Shown: positions 1-8,315 of the stretch, piece by piece
How the letters are laid out: the number at the start of each line of letters is the position of its first letter
Position numbering within the stretch: the stretch's first letter is position 1
Source of the DNA: DATAVK01 sp036267755
GTDB lineage: Bacteria > Actinomycetota > Actinomycetes > JAFAQI01
Direction: 5' to 3'
Length of the DNA stretch: 30,850 bases
NCBI GenBank assembly: GCA_036267755.1
Contig: DATAVK010000042.1
Span: 1 to 30,850, forward strand
The notes under the pieces: model-generated
What the model was told of the DNA's origin: nothing
What the model saw: the letters and a program-made list of their open reading frames with translations, nothing else
Database searches by the model: none
Translations under genes and position numbers: made by a program

Positions 1-7
1 CTGAGCC

Positions 8-871
8 GTGCCGGAGCTTCCAGAGGTCGAGACCGTGCGGCTCGGACTGGAACAACACGTGGTGGGACGCCGGATCGCCGACGTGAAAATCTTCGGCGCC
101 CGGACGCTGCGCCAGTACCCGCCCGGAGCGGCCGACTTCGCAGCCCGGCTCCGCGGCCGCCGGATCGAGGCCGCGCGGCGGCGCGGAAAGTTCCTGTGGC
201 TTCCGCTCGACGACGACACAAACCTGCTCGCCCACCTCGGTATGTCCGGTCAGCTGCTCGCCTGCGCGCCGGGTACGCCGGACCAGGCCCACTTGCGCGC
301 GCGGTTCCGGTTCGACGACGGCGGTCCCGAGCTGCGGTTCGTCGACCAGCGAACGTTCGGCGGCCTCGCGCTCGCCGACCCGGCGGTGACCGAGGACGGC
401 GTCCCCGCGGTCCTCGCCCACGTCGCGCCTGACCCGCTCGAGCCGGCCTTCGACCCTGACCGCTTCGCGGCTGCGCTGCGCCGGCGCAAGACCGGGCTGA
501 AGCGGGCCCTGCTCGACCAGGACCTGATCTCGGGGATCGGCAACATCTACGCCGACGAGGCGCTGTGGCGAGCGAAGCTGCACTACGCCCGGGCGACAGA
601 GGGGTTGCGGCGCCCGGAAATCGACCGGCTGCTGGTCGCGATCCACGACGTGCTGACGGCGGCCATCACCGCGGGGGGTACGTCGTTCGACGCCCTCTAC
701 GTCGCGGTCAACGGCGAGAGCGGGTGGTTCGACCGGTCGTTGCAGGTCTACGGCCAGGAGGGCGAACCGTGCTCGAGGTGCGGGACGCCCATCGTCCGGC
801 AGAAGTTCACCAACCGGTCGTCGTACCTGTGTCCGCACTGCCAGCCGCGACCGCGGCGAGCCCGCTGGTGA
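8..871 (+). CDS. mutM: Formamidopyrimidine-DNA glycosylase (Fpg/MutM)
   Basis: A bifunctional base-excision repair enzyme that removes 8-oxoguanine and other oxidised purines and nicks the resulting abasic site. The 287-residue product starts MPELPEVETVR, which puts the catalytic proline and glutamate directly after the initiator Met. It ends with a zinc finger built on Cys255, Cys258, Cys275 and Cys278. The segment DQDLISGIGNIYADEALW around residues 168-185 is the helix-two-turn-helix signature of the family. The start is GTG. A TGA at bases 2-4 may end the upstream gene, which is rnc in many actinobacteria, but too little is visible to say. The length is normal. The stop codon overlaps the next start as GTGA, suggesting translational coupling to acyP. 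Confidence 0.97.
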   Translation: MPELPEVETVRLGLEQHVVGRRIADVKIFGARTLRQYPPGAADFAARLRGRRIEAARRRGKFLWLPLDDDTNLLAHLGMSGQLLACAPGTPDQAHLRARFRFDDGGPELRFVDQRTFGGLALADPAVTEDGVPAVLAHVAPDPLEPAFDPDRFAAALRRRKTGLKRALLDQDLISGIGNIYADEALWRAKLHYARATEGLRRPEIDRLLVAIHDVLTAAITAGGTSFDALYVAVNGESGWFDRSLQVYGQEGEPCSRCGTPIVRQKFTNRSSYLCPHCQPRPRRARW

Positions 872-1143
872 GCGACGTGCGGCTCACCGCGTGGGTGAGC
901 GGCCGGGTGCAAGGCGTGGGGTTCCGCTGGTGGGTGCGCTCACACGCGCGCGCCCATGGCGTCGAGGGCTGGGCGCGCAACCTCGAGGACGGCCGGGTCG
1001 AGGTCGTCGCCGAGGGTTCGCAGCACGCCTGCGAAAAGCTGCTGGCCGACCTGGGCGGCCCTGGCACGCCCGGCCGGGTCACCGGCGTCGTCGAGCGCTG
1101 GTCAGCGGCGCGCGGCGTCCCGTCCGGCTTCCACGAACGTTGA
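868..1143 (+). CDS. acyP: Acylphosphatase
   Basis: A small enzyme that hydrolyses the carboxyl-phosphate bond of acyl phosphates. The GTG start overlaps the mutM stop and gives a 91-residue protein, the usual family size. The signature GRVQGVGFRWWV covers residues 12-23, with Arg20 as the phosphate-binding residue. Asn38 in GWARN is the second catalytic residue. Longer upstream starts in this frame would only read through mutM and can be discounted. The mutM-acyP-smc order is common in actinobacteria. The physiological substrate is not known from sequence. A 10-bp inverted repeat begins on the stop codon. Confidence 0.93.
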   Translation: MSDVRLTAWVSGRVQGVGFRWWVRSHARAHGVEGWARNLEDGRVEVVAEGSQHACEKLLADLGGPGTPGRVTGVVERWSAARGVPSGFHER

Positions 1144-1197
1144 GTGCGACGACGATGCCCTCCGCCGCCGTCAAGTGCGCCGATACCGTCGCACTCG
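1142..1197 (+). repeat. Inverted repeat starting on the acyP stop codon
   Basis: GAGTGCGACG at 1142-1151 pairs perfectly with CGTCGCACTC at 1187-1196 across a 35-nt loop. The left arm contains the acyP stop. It has no T-run, so it is not a classic terminator. It could be an RNA structure limiting readthrough or 3' decay, or a protein-binding palindrome. Confidence 0.5.
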
Positions 1198-1203
1198 ACC
1201 CGG

Positions 1204-1229
1204 AAGCCTCAAGGCGAGGTCGAGGCTTT
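1204..1229 (+). terminator. Weak terminator-like hairpin after acyP
   Basis: AAGCCTC (1204-1210) pairs with GAGGCTT (1222-1228) around an 11-nt loop, followed by TT. The stem is short and the T-run minimal, so this is only a candidate. With the preceding inverted repeat it would separate mutM-acyP from the next transcription unit. Confidence 0.35.
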
Positions 1230-1254
1230 GGCATCTCATTCGTCCGATCGGCTC

Positions 1255-1284
1255 TTGACCGGCGGTGGCCGGGAGCGCCACACT
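1255..1284 (+). promoter_or_regulatory. Candidate promoter for the small coiled-coil gene
   Basis: TTGACC (1255-1260), an 18-nt spacer and CACACT (1279-1284) resemble a vegetative actinobacterial promoter; the -10 keeps the A at position 2 and T at position 6. It lies about 95 nt before the next start codon. The rest of the 237-nt gap between acyP and that gene shows no other signal beyond the two hairpins. Confidence 0.4.
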
Positions 1285-1380
1285 GGAGGTACCGCGACGG
1301 GTGATCCGTCGAAGGATCCGAAGGTCGGCCGGCTCCATCCTTGTCTGCCGACATGTCCTCACCGTGGAGGATCAGTAACG

Positions 1381-1623
1381 ATGGCGAAAGCCCTGCTCGG
1401 TCATGTCGGGCGTGGCTCCGACCTGCGACTTCATTACGAACTCGGACGGCTGCGCGACCGCGTGAGCTTGCTCGAGAAGGAGAACGCACGGTTGCGAGCA
1501 GCGAACCGGTCCCTTGCGGACGGCCTTGCCGCGGACGACGAACGGTTGGCGCTGACGGTTCTCGACACCGTCTCGGTGTCCACCAGCGAGTCGATCGACG
1601 ACCGCGAGCCCGCCCTCACCTGA
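1381..1623 (+). CDS. Small conserved coiled-coil protein of unknown function
   Basis: An 80-residue protein starting MAKALLGHVG and ending EPALT. ATG follows a clear GGAGG (1366-1370) at 10-nt spacing, and the gene is flanked by a candidate promoter and a hairpin terminator, so it looks like a real monocistronic gene. Residues 17-50 form a heptad-like, charged helix (LRDRVSLLEKENARLRAAN) that should be a short coiled coil. The C-terminal 30 residues are acidic and Thr/Ser-rich. From memory, other actinobacteria encode small proteins with the same MAKALLG start, a leucine-zipper-like middle and a similar end. I know of no assigned function. There is no signal peptide or membrane segment. Confidence 0.8.
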   Translation: MAKALLGHVGRGSDLRLHYELGRLRDRVSLLEKENARLRAANRSLADGLAADDERLALTVLDTVSVSTSESIDDREPALT

Positions 1624-1624
1624 G

Positions 1625-1649
1625 ACCGGCCTTCATCTCGGCCGGTTTT
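1625..1649 (+). terminator. Rho-independent-type terminator before smc
   Basis: ACCGGCC (1625-1631) and GGCCGGT (1640-1646) form a perfect 7-bp stem with an 8-nt loop, followed by TTT. It starts 1 nt after the TGA of the coiled-coil gene. A second, T-less hairpin GCCGCC/GGCGGC follows at 1661-1678, then TAGCGT at 1686-1691, which could be the -10 of an smc promoter. Confidence 0.6.
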
Positions 1650-1731
1650 GCCGTTGCAATGCCGCCTCTAGGGGCGGCTGTCGGCTAGCGTGACAACGGC
1701 CTTCCCGCCGTCTGTCTGAGGATCCTGCCGC

Positions 1732-4700
1732 GTGCATCTGAAGAGCCTCACCTTGCGGGGCTTCAAGTCCTTCGCATCGTCGACGACCCTGCGCTTCGAA
1801 CCCGGGATCACCGCTGTCGTGGGTCCCAACGGTTCAGGCAAGTCCAACGTCGTCGACGCCATTGCGTGGGTCCTCGGCGAGCAAGGTGCCAAGTCGCTGC
1901 GTGGCGGCAAGATGGAAGACGTCATCTTCGCCGGCACGTCCGGCCGCGCCCCGCTGGGCCGGGCGGAGGTCGTGCTCACCATCGACAACACCGACGGTGC
2001 GCTCCCCGTGGACTACGCCGAGGTCACGATCTCGCGGATCATGTTCCGCAACGGGGGCTCGGAGTACGCGATCAACGGCGCGCCGTGCCGGCTGCTCGAC
2101 GTCCAGGAGCTGCTCAGCGACTCCGGCATCGGCCGTGAGATGCACGTGATCGTCGGCCAGGGCCAGCTCGACGCCGTTCTGCACGCCGCACCCGAGGACC
2201 GTCGGGGGTTCATCGAGGAGGCGGCCGGCGTCCTCAAGCACCGAAAGCGCAAGGAAAAGGCGCTGCGCAAGCTCGAGGCGATGCAGGCCAACCTCGACCG
2301 GCTGCGGGATCTGACCTCGGAGCTCGGCCGCCAGCTCAAGCCGCTCGGCCAGCAGGCGGAGGTCGCCCGGCGCGCCGCGATCGTGCAGGCGGACGTCCGC
2401 GACGCGCGGCTGCGGCTACTCGCCGACGACCTCAGCACGCTGCGTACGGCGCTCAACGCCGAGGTCGCGGACGAGACCGCGCTGATCGAACGACGTACCC
2501 GGGTGGAAGCCGAGCTCGCCGAGGCGACCCGCCGCGAGGCCGAGCTCGACACCGCGGTGGCCGCTCAGACGCCGCGGCTGGCTCGCGCCCAGGAGACGTG
2601 GTACCGCCTGGCGGGGCTGCGGGAACGGCTGCGCGGCACCGTCTCGCTCGCCAGCGAGCGGCAGCGTCATGCCAGCGCGACCGCCGACCTCGATCTGCCG
2701 GGACGCGACCCTGATGCCCTGCAGGCCGAGGCTGTCGCGGTCCGGGCCGAGGCGGGCGAGGTCACGGCCGCGCTCGAGTCGGATCGGGCCAAGCTGGCCG
2801 AGGTCGAGGGGCAGCGAACCGGCCTGGAGCGCCTCGTCGCCGACGAGGACCGGGCGCTCACCGCGGCCCGGCAGGCCGTCGCCGACCGCCGCGAGGGGCT
2901 GGCCCGGCTCCACGGCGAGGTGACCGCGCTGCGTACCCGCGCGACCGCCGCCGAGGACGAGATCGGGCGGGTCACGGTGGCGTGGGAGGCGGCGAAGGCG
3001 CGGGCCGCGTCCGCCCACGCGGAGTTCGCGACCGCCGAGAGCGAGGTCGCGGGCCTCGACGCGGGCGAGGTCGACCTCGACACCAGGTACGAGGCCGCGG
3101 CCGCCGGTCTGGCAGAAGCCGAGGAGCGGCTGACTGCGTTGCAGGACGAGGAGCACGAGACTGAGCGGGCCCGCAGCGCCGCGCTGGCTCGTCGCGACGC
3201 GCTCGCCCTCGGACTGGCCCGTAAGGACGGCGGTGGCGCGCTGCTCGCCGCCCGGGACCGGCTTCCCGGCGTGCTGGGCACCGTCGCCCAGGTGGTCTCC
3301 GTGCGCGGCGGCTACGAGACCGCCGTCGCCGCTGCCCTAGGCGCGGCGGCCGACGCCGTTGCTGTCACGTCGCTGGCCGATGCCGCGGCCGCGATCGCCC
3401 TGCTCAAGGCCGACGACGCCGGACGGGTCGGCCTGCTTGTCGGAGGCGCGTCCTACGACGGTCCCGACTGGCCGGTGCTGGCCGAGGGAACGCCGTATGC
3501 CGTCGACGTTCTGACTGCCCCCGACGCGCTGCGACCGGCGCTGGTCCGGCTGCTGGAGCGCACCGCGATCGTCGCCGACGTGGCAGCCGCTGCGCAGCTG
3601 GTCGCCGCGCACCCCGAGGTCCGGGCTGTCACGACCGACGGAGACGTGCTCGGCGTCGGCTGGTCCAGCGGTGGGTCCTCGACCTCGCCGTCGTTGCTCG
3701 AGGTACAGGCGGCGTACGCCGAGTCCGAGCAGGCGCTCGCCGAGCTCAGCCACCGGGCGGACCGGCTGCGGTTCGCGCTCTCGGCCGCAGCCGAGGACGT
3801 CAAGCGCGCCCAGGACGAGCACGACGCGGCCGTCGCGGAGCTGCACGAGTCCGACGCCCGGCTGGCCGCCGTCGCCGAACGACTTGGCCAGCTCGGGGCA
3901 GCGGCTCGCGCCAGCGCGGGGGAAGCCGACCGGCTGGCCCGCACCGTCCAGGAGGCGTCCGAGGCGAGGGACCGTGACCTCGACGGCCTGGCCGCGCTCG
4001 AGGAGCGGCTCGCGGCCGCCCAGGCGGCGCCGGTCGACGAGGTGCCGGACACCGCCGAGCACGACCGGTTGCGCGCCGAACTCACCGACACGCGCGCCCT
4101 CGAGGTCGACGCGCGGCTAGCGGTGCGGACCGGCGAGGAGCGCTCCCGGTCACTGGGCCTGCGCGCCGACCAACTGGAACGCTCGGCCGCCGCCGAGGTG
4201 GCGGCACGCGAGCGGGCCGCCGCTGCGCGGGAGCGGCGGGCCAAGGAGGCGCGGGTCGCGGCCGCTATTCAGTACGCCGGTGGAGTCGCGCTGGAGCTCC
4301 TCGAGGTCTCGCTGCAGGCCGCCGCCGCCGAACGCAGCGCCGCCGAGGAGTCGAGAACCGTCACCGAGGGCGAGCTGCTCGCCGTGCGGGCACGCAGCCG
4401 CGAGCTGGCAGCCGAGCTCGACAGCCTCACCGGTGCGGTGCACCGCGACGAGCTGGCGCGGGCGGAGCAGCGACTGCGGATCGAGACCCTCGAGACCAAG
4501 GCGGCCGAGGAGCACGGCGTCGGGCCCGACGAGCTGGTCGCTGACTACGGCCCGAACATCGCGGTCCCACCGCCTGCGGGCGCCCCCGACGGCACCGAGG
4601 CGTCGCCGTACGACCGCGCGGTGCAAGAGAAGCGACTGCGGGCCGCGGAGCGTGCCCTGGCCCTGCTCGGGAAGATCAACCCGCTGGCGCTGGAGGAGTT

Positions 4701-5274
4701 CGCGGCGCTCGAGGAACGCCACAGGTTCCTCACCGATCAGCTCGAAGACCTCAAGGCGAGCCGGCGGGACCTGCTCGTCGTCGTCAAGGAGGTCGACGAG
4801 CGGGTCGAGGCCGTCTTCCGGGCCGCGTACGACGACGTGGCACGCGAGTTCGAGCTCGTCTTCGCGACGTTGTTCCCCGGCGGCACCGGCCGGCTGATCC
4901 TCACCGACCCCGACGACATGCTGACCACCGGCGTGGAGGTCGAGGCGCGGCCACCCGGCAAGAAGGTGAAGCGGCTCTCGCTGCTTTCGGGTGGGGAGCG
5001 GTCCCTCACCGCGATCGCCTTGCTGGTGGCGATCTTCCGGGCCCGGCCGTCGCCGTTCTACGTCCTCGACGAGGTCGAGGCCGCGCTCGACGACCGCAAC
5101 CTCTCACGCCTGGTGGAGCTGCTCGCCGAACTGCAACAAACCAGCCAGCTGCTCATCATCACGCACCAGAAGCGCACCATGGAGGTCGCCGACGCGCTCT
5201 ACGGCGTCTCGATGCGCGGTGACGGCATCACGCAGGTGATCAGCCAGCGACTCCGGGAGCCGGAGCCGGTCTAA
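1732..5274 (+). CDS. smc: Chromosome segregation ATPase SMC
   Basis: The SMC subunit of the condensin-like complex that loads on DNA with ScpA/ScpB and compacts and separates the chromosome arms. The 1180-residue length is typical. The N-terminal head carries Walker A GPNGSGKS at 31-38 and a Q-loop near GQGQLDAVL. Long Ala/Glu/Arg-rich coiled coils flank a hinge at about 500-640 (GVLGTVAQVVSVRGGYETAV). The C-terminal head has the ABC signature LSLLSGGERS near 1083-1092 and Walker B FYVLDEVEAALDD near 1107-1119. The GTG start is supported by GAGGAT at 1718-1723 and by MHLKSLTLRGFKSF, the canonical beginning. scpA and scpB are not in the window. Confidence 0.98.
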   Translation: MHLKSLTLRGFKSFASSTTLRFEPGITAVVGPNGSGKSNVVDAIAWVLGEQGAKSLRGGKMEDVIFAGTSGRAPLGRAEVVLTIDNTDGALPVDYAEVTISRIMFRNGGSEYAINGAPCRLLDVQELLSDSGIGREMHVIVGQGQLDAVLHAAPEDRRGFIEEAAGVLKHRKRKEKALRKLEAMQANLDRLRDLTSELGRQLKPLGQQAEVARRAAIVQADVRDARLRLLADDLSTLRTALNAEVADETALIERRTRVEAELAEATRREAELDTAVAAQTPRLARAQETWYRLAGLRERLRGTVSLASERQRHASATADLDLPGRDPDALQAEAVAVRAEAGEVTAALESDRAKLAEVEGQRTGLERLVADEDRALTAARQAVADRREGLARLHGEVTALRTRATAAEDEIGRVTVAWEAAKARAASAHAEFATAESEVAGLDAGEVDLDTRYEAAAAGLAEAEERLTALQDEEHETERARSAALARRDALALGLARKDGGGALLAARDRLPGVLGTVAQVVSVRGGYETAVAAALGAAADAVAVTSLADAAAAIALLKADDAGRVGLLVGGASYDGPDWPVLAEGTPYAVDVLTAPDALRPALVRLLERTAIVADVAAAAQLVAAHPEVRAVTTDGDVLGVGWSSGGSSTSPSLLEVQAAYAESEQALAELSHRADRLRFALSAAAEDVKRAQDEHDAAVAELHESDARLAAVAERLGQLGAAARASAGEADRLARTVQEASEARDRDLDGLAALEERLAAAQAAPVDEVPDTAEHDRLRAELTDTRALEVDARLAVRTGEERSRSLGLRADQLERSAAAEVAARERAAAARERRAKEARVAAAIQYAGGVALELLEVSLQAAAAERSAAEESRTVTEGELLAVRARSRELAAELDSLTGAVHRDELARAEQRLRIETLETKAAEEHGVGPDELVADYGPNIAVPPPAGAPDGTEASPYDRAVQEKRLRAAERALALLGKINPLALEEFAALEERHRFLTDQLEDLKASRRDLLVVVKEVDERVEAVFRAAYDDVAREFELVFATLFPGGTGRLILTDPDDMLTTGVEVEARPPGKKVKRLSLLSGGERSLTAIALLVAIFRARPSPFYVLDEVEAALDDRNLSRLVELLAELQQTSQLLIITHQKRTMEVADALYGVSMRGDGITQVISQRLREPEPV

Positions 5275-5298
5275 GCGACTAACCCGGTCGGTGTCTGG

Positions 5299-6468
5299 TT
5301 GGCTGGTGCCGTGGTCTTCGTCATCATCGGCATTGTCATCGCGGTCGTCCTCATCGGGGCGCTCGTCGGCTTCTTGCGGTCACCGAGCCGGCGGAACCTG
5401 CCGCCGTCCGGTCAGTCGCCGACCCTCGAGGTCCCGCCGCCCGAGCTCGCTGAGCTCGCTGACGCCACCGTCGAGGCACCGGCCGAACCCGTCGCGCCGG
5501 GTGAGGCCGCCCCTGCGACCGAGGTGCCGCTGCCGTCCGAGGGACGGCTGGTCAGGCTGCGCTCCAGGCTGTCTCGGTCGCAGGGCTCGCTGGGCCGCGG
5601 CCTGCTGCTCCTGCTGTCGCGCGACACGATCGACGACGACGTCTGGGAGCAGGTCGAGGACACCCTGATCACCTCCGACGTGGGAGTCGGGGCGACGACG
5701 GAGATCGTCGAACGGCTGCAGGAGCGGGTCCGGGTGCTGGGAACCCGGACGCCGCAGCAGGTGCACGACCTGTTGCGCGACGAGCTGGTGCACGCGCTCG
5801 GCCCGGACTTCGATCGGTCGGTCCACGCCCAGTCGGCCGAGGACCGCCCCGCGGTCGTGCTCGTCGTCGGGGTGAACGGCACCGGGAAGACCACGACCTG
5901 CGGCAAGCTGGCCCGGGTCCTCGTCGCCGACGGCCGAACCGTCCTGCTGGGGGCCGCCGACACCTTCCGAGCCGCCGCCGCCGATCAGCTGGCGACGTGG
6001 GGCGAGCGCGTCGGCGCCGGAGTGATCCGCGGACCCGAAGGTGGCGACCCCGCCAGCGTGGCGTTCGACGCCGTCCGGGCCGGAACCGAGAGCGGTGTGG
6101 ACACCGTCCTCATCGACACCGCCGGTCGGCTGCACACCAAGGCGGGCCTGATGGACGAGCTCGGCAAGGTCAAGCGCGTCGTGGAGCGGCAGGGTCCGGT
6201 CGATGAGGTCCTGCTCGTCCTCGACGCCACGACCGGCCAGAACGGTCTGGTGCAGGCTCGGGTATTCGCCGAGGTGGTCGACGTGACCGGCATCGTGCTC
6301 ACCAAGCTCGACGGCACCGCGAAGGGCGGAATCGTCATCGCCGTACAGCGGGAGCTCGGCGTACCGGTGAAGCTCGTCGGGCTCGGCGAGGGCCCGGACG
6401 ACCTGGCGCCGTTCGAGCCCGAGGCGTTCGTCGACGCGCTGCTCGACGGAGCAACGCCCGGCCGGTAA
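5299..6468 (+). CDS. ftsY: Signal recognition particle receptor FtsY
   Basis: The membrane-associated GTPase that docks SRP-bound ribosomes at the translocon. The 389-residue protein begins with a hydrophobic helix at about residues 5-25, a membrane anchor common in actinobacterial FtsY. An acidic Pro/Ala-rich linker runs to about residue 80, then the NG domain. G1 is GVNGTGKTT (191-199), G3 DTAGR (273-277), G4 TKLD (335-338), and the closing motif is GLGEGPDDL. The start is uncertain: TTG at 5299 and GTG at 5311 are in frame and neither has a strong ribosome site. The difference is four residues before the anchor. The stop codon lies inside the first GlnR-like half-site of the amt promoter. 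Confidence 0.96.
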   Translation: MAGAVVFVIIGIVIAVVLIGALVGFLRSPSRRNLPPSGQSPTLEVPPPELAELADATVEAPAEPVAPGEAAPATEVPLPSEGRLVRLRSRLSRSQGSLGRGLLLLLSRDTIDDDVWEQVEDTLITSDVGVGATTEIVERLQERVRVLGTRTPQQVHDLLRDELVHALGPDFDRSVHAQSAEDRPAVVLVVGVNGTGKTTTCGKLARVLVADGRTVLLGAADTFRAAAADQLATWGERVGAGVIRGPEGGDPASVAFDAVRAGTESGVDTVLIDTAGRLHTKAGLMDELGKVKRVVERQGPVDEVLLVLDATTGQNGLVQARVFAEVVDVTGIVLTKLDGTAKGGIVIAVQRELGVPVKLVGLGEGPDDLAPFEPEAFVDALLDGATPGR

Positions 6469-6523
6469 CCCGACGGAAACACTCGGTGACCCCGCCGAAA
6501 CCTTGTCGTACGGCCCGCGCAAC
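6465..6523 (+). promoter_or_regulatory. GlnR-type a/b-site array before amt
   Basis: The bases read GTAAC-n6-GAAAC-n5-GTGAC-n6-GAAAC-n6-GTACG-n6-GCAAC at 6465, 6476, 6486, 6497, 6508 and 6519. The Streptomyces GlnR consensus is GTnAC-n6-GAAAC-n6 repeated. The first two a/b pairs match exactly and the third is degenerate, all at 10-11 bp spacing, i.e. on one face of the helix. GlnR is the actinobacterial nitrogen regulator that controls amtB-glnK-glnD, which is exactly what follows. I infer nitrogen-limitation control of the operon. Confidence 0.8.
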
Positions 6524-6571
6524 CTGGATGCATGACGCTCGCGGCCAACGTCGGACAAGACAAGGAGCGTC

Positions 6572-7953
<1,382 letters not shown>

Positions 7954-7957
<4 letters not shown>

Positions 7958-8292
7958 AGCTCGTCACGGCGATCATCAAGCCCTTCAAGCTCGAGGACGT
8001 GAAAGAAGCACTCGAGACCTTCGGGGTTCACGGCCTCACCGTGAGCGAGGTCAACGGCTTCGGCCGACAGAAGGGGCACACCGAGGTCTACCGCGGCGCC
8101 GAGTACACGGTCGACTTCGTCCCCAAGGCGAAGATCGAGATCGTCGTCGAGGACGCCGATGCGGCCGACGTGGTGAACGTCATCGTGAAGGCCGCTGCCA
8201 CCGGTCAGATCGGTGACGGGAAGGTCTGGGTCACAGCGGTGGACGAGATCGTCCGGGTCCGAACCGGGGAGCGGGGTGGCGACGCGATCTAG
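7954..8292 (+). CDS. glnB: Nitrogen regulatory protein PII (GlnB/GlnK)
   Basis: A trimeric signal protein that reads 2-oxoglutarate, ATP and ADP and blocks Amt under nitrogen excess. The 112-residue protein begins MKLVTAIIKPFKLEDVKEAL and has the T-loop YRGAEYTVDF with Tyr51, the residue modified by GlnD. In actinobacteria studied so far the modification is adenylylation rather than uridylylation. The C-terminal signature GDGKVWVTAVDEIVRVRTGE is present. AGGAGG at 7941-7946 and a 4-nt overlap with amt show tight coupling. By linkage to amt the paralogue name glnK is equally apt. Confidence 0.97.
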
Positions 8293-8307
8293 GCGGCTGC
8301 CTAGGGT
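8289..8307 (+). promoter_or_regulatory. Hairpin and -10-like TAGGGT between glnB and glnD
   Basis: CTAGGC (8289-8294) and GCCTAG (8299-8304) form a 6-bp stem with a 4-nt loop directly on the glnB stop. TAGGGT at 8302-8307 matches TANNNT and would start RNA at about 8314, two bases before the glnD ATG. No good -35 is visible. It may be an internal near-leaderless promoter, or only a weak hairpin reducing readthrough into glnD. Confidence 0.3.
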
Positions 8308-8315
8308 CGTCATCA

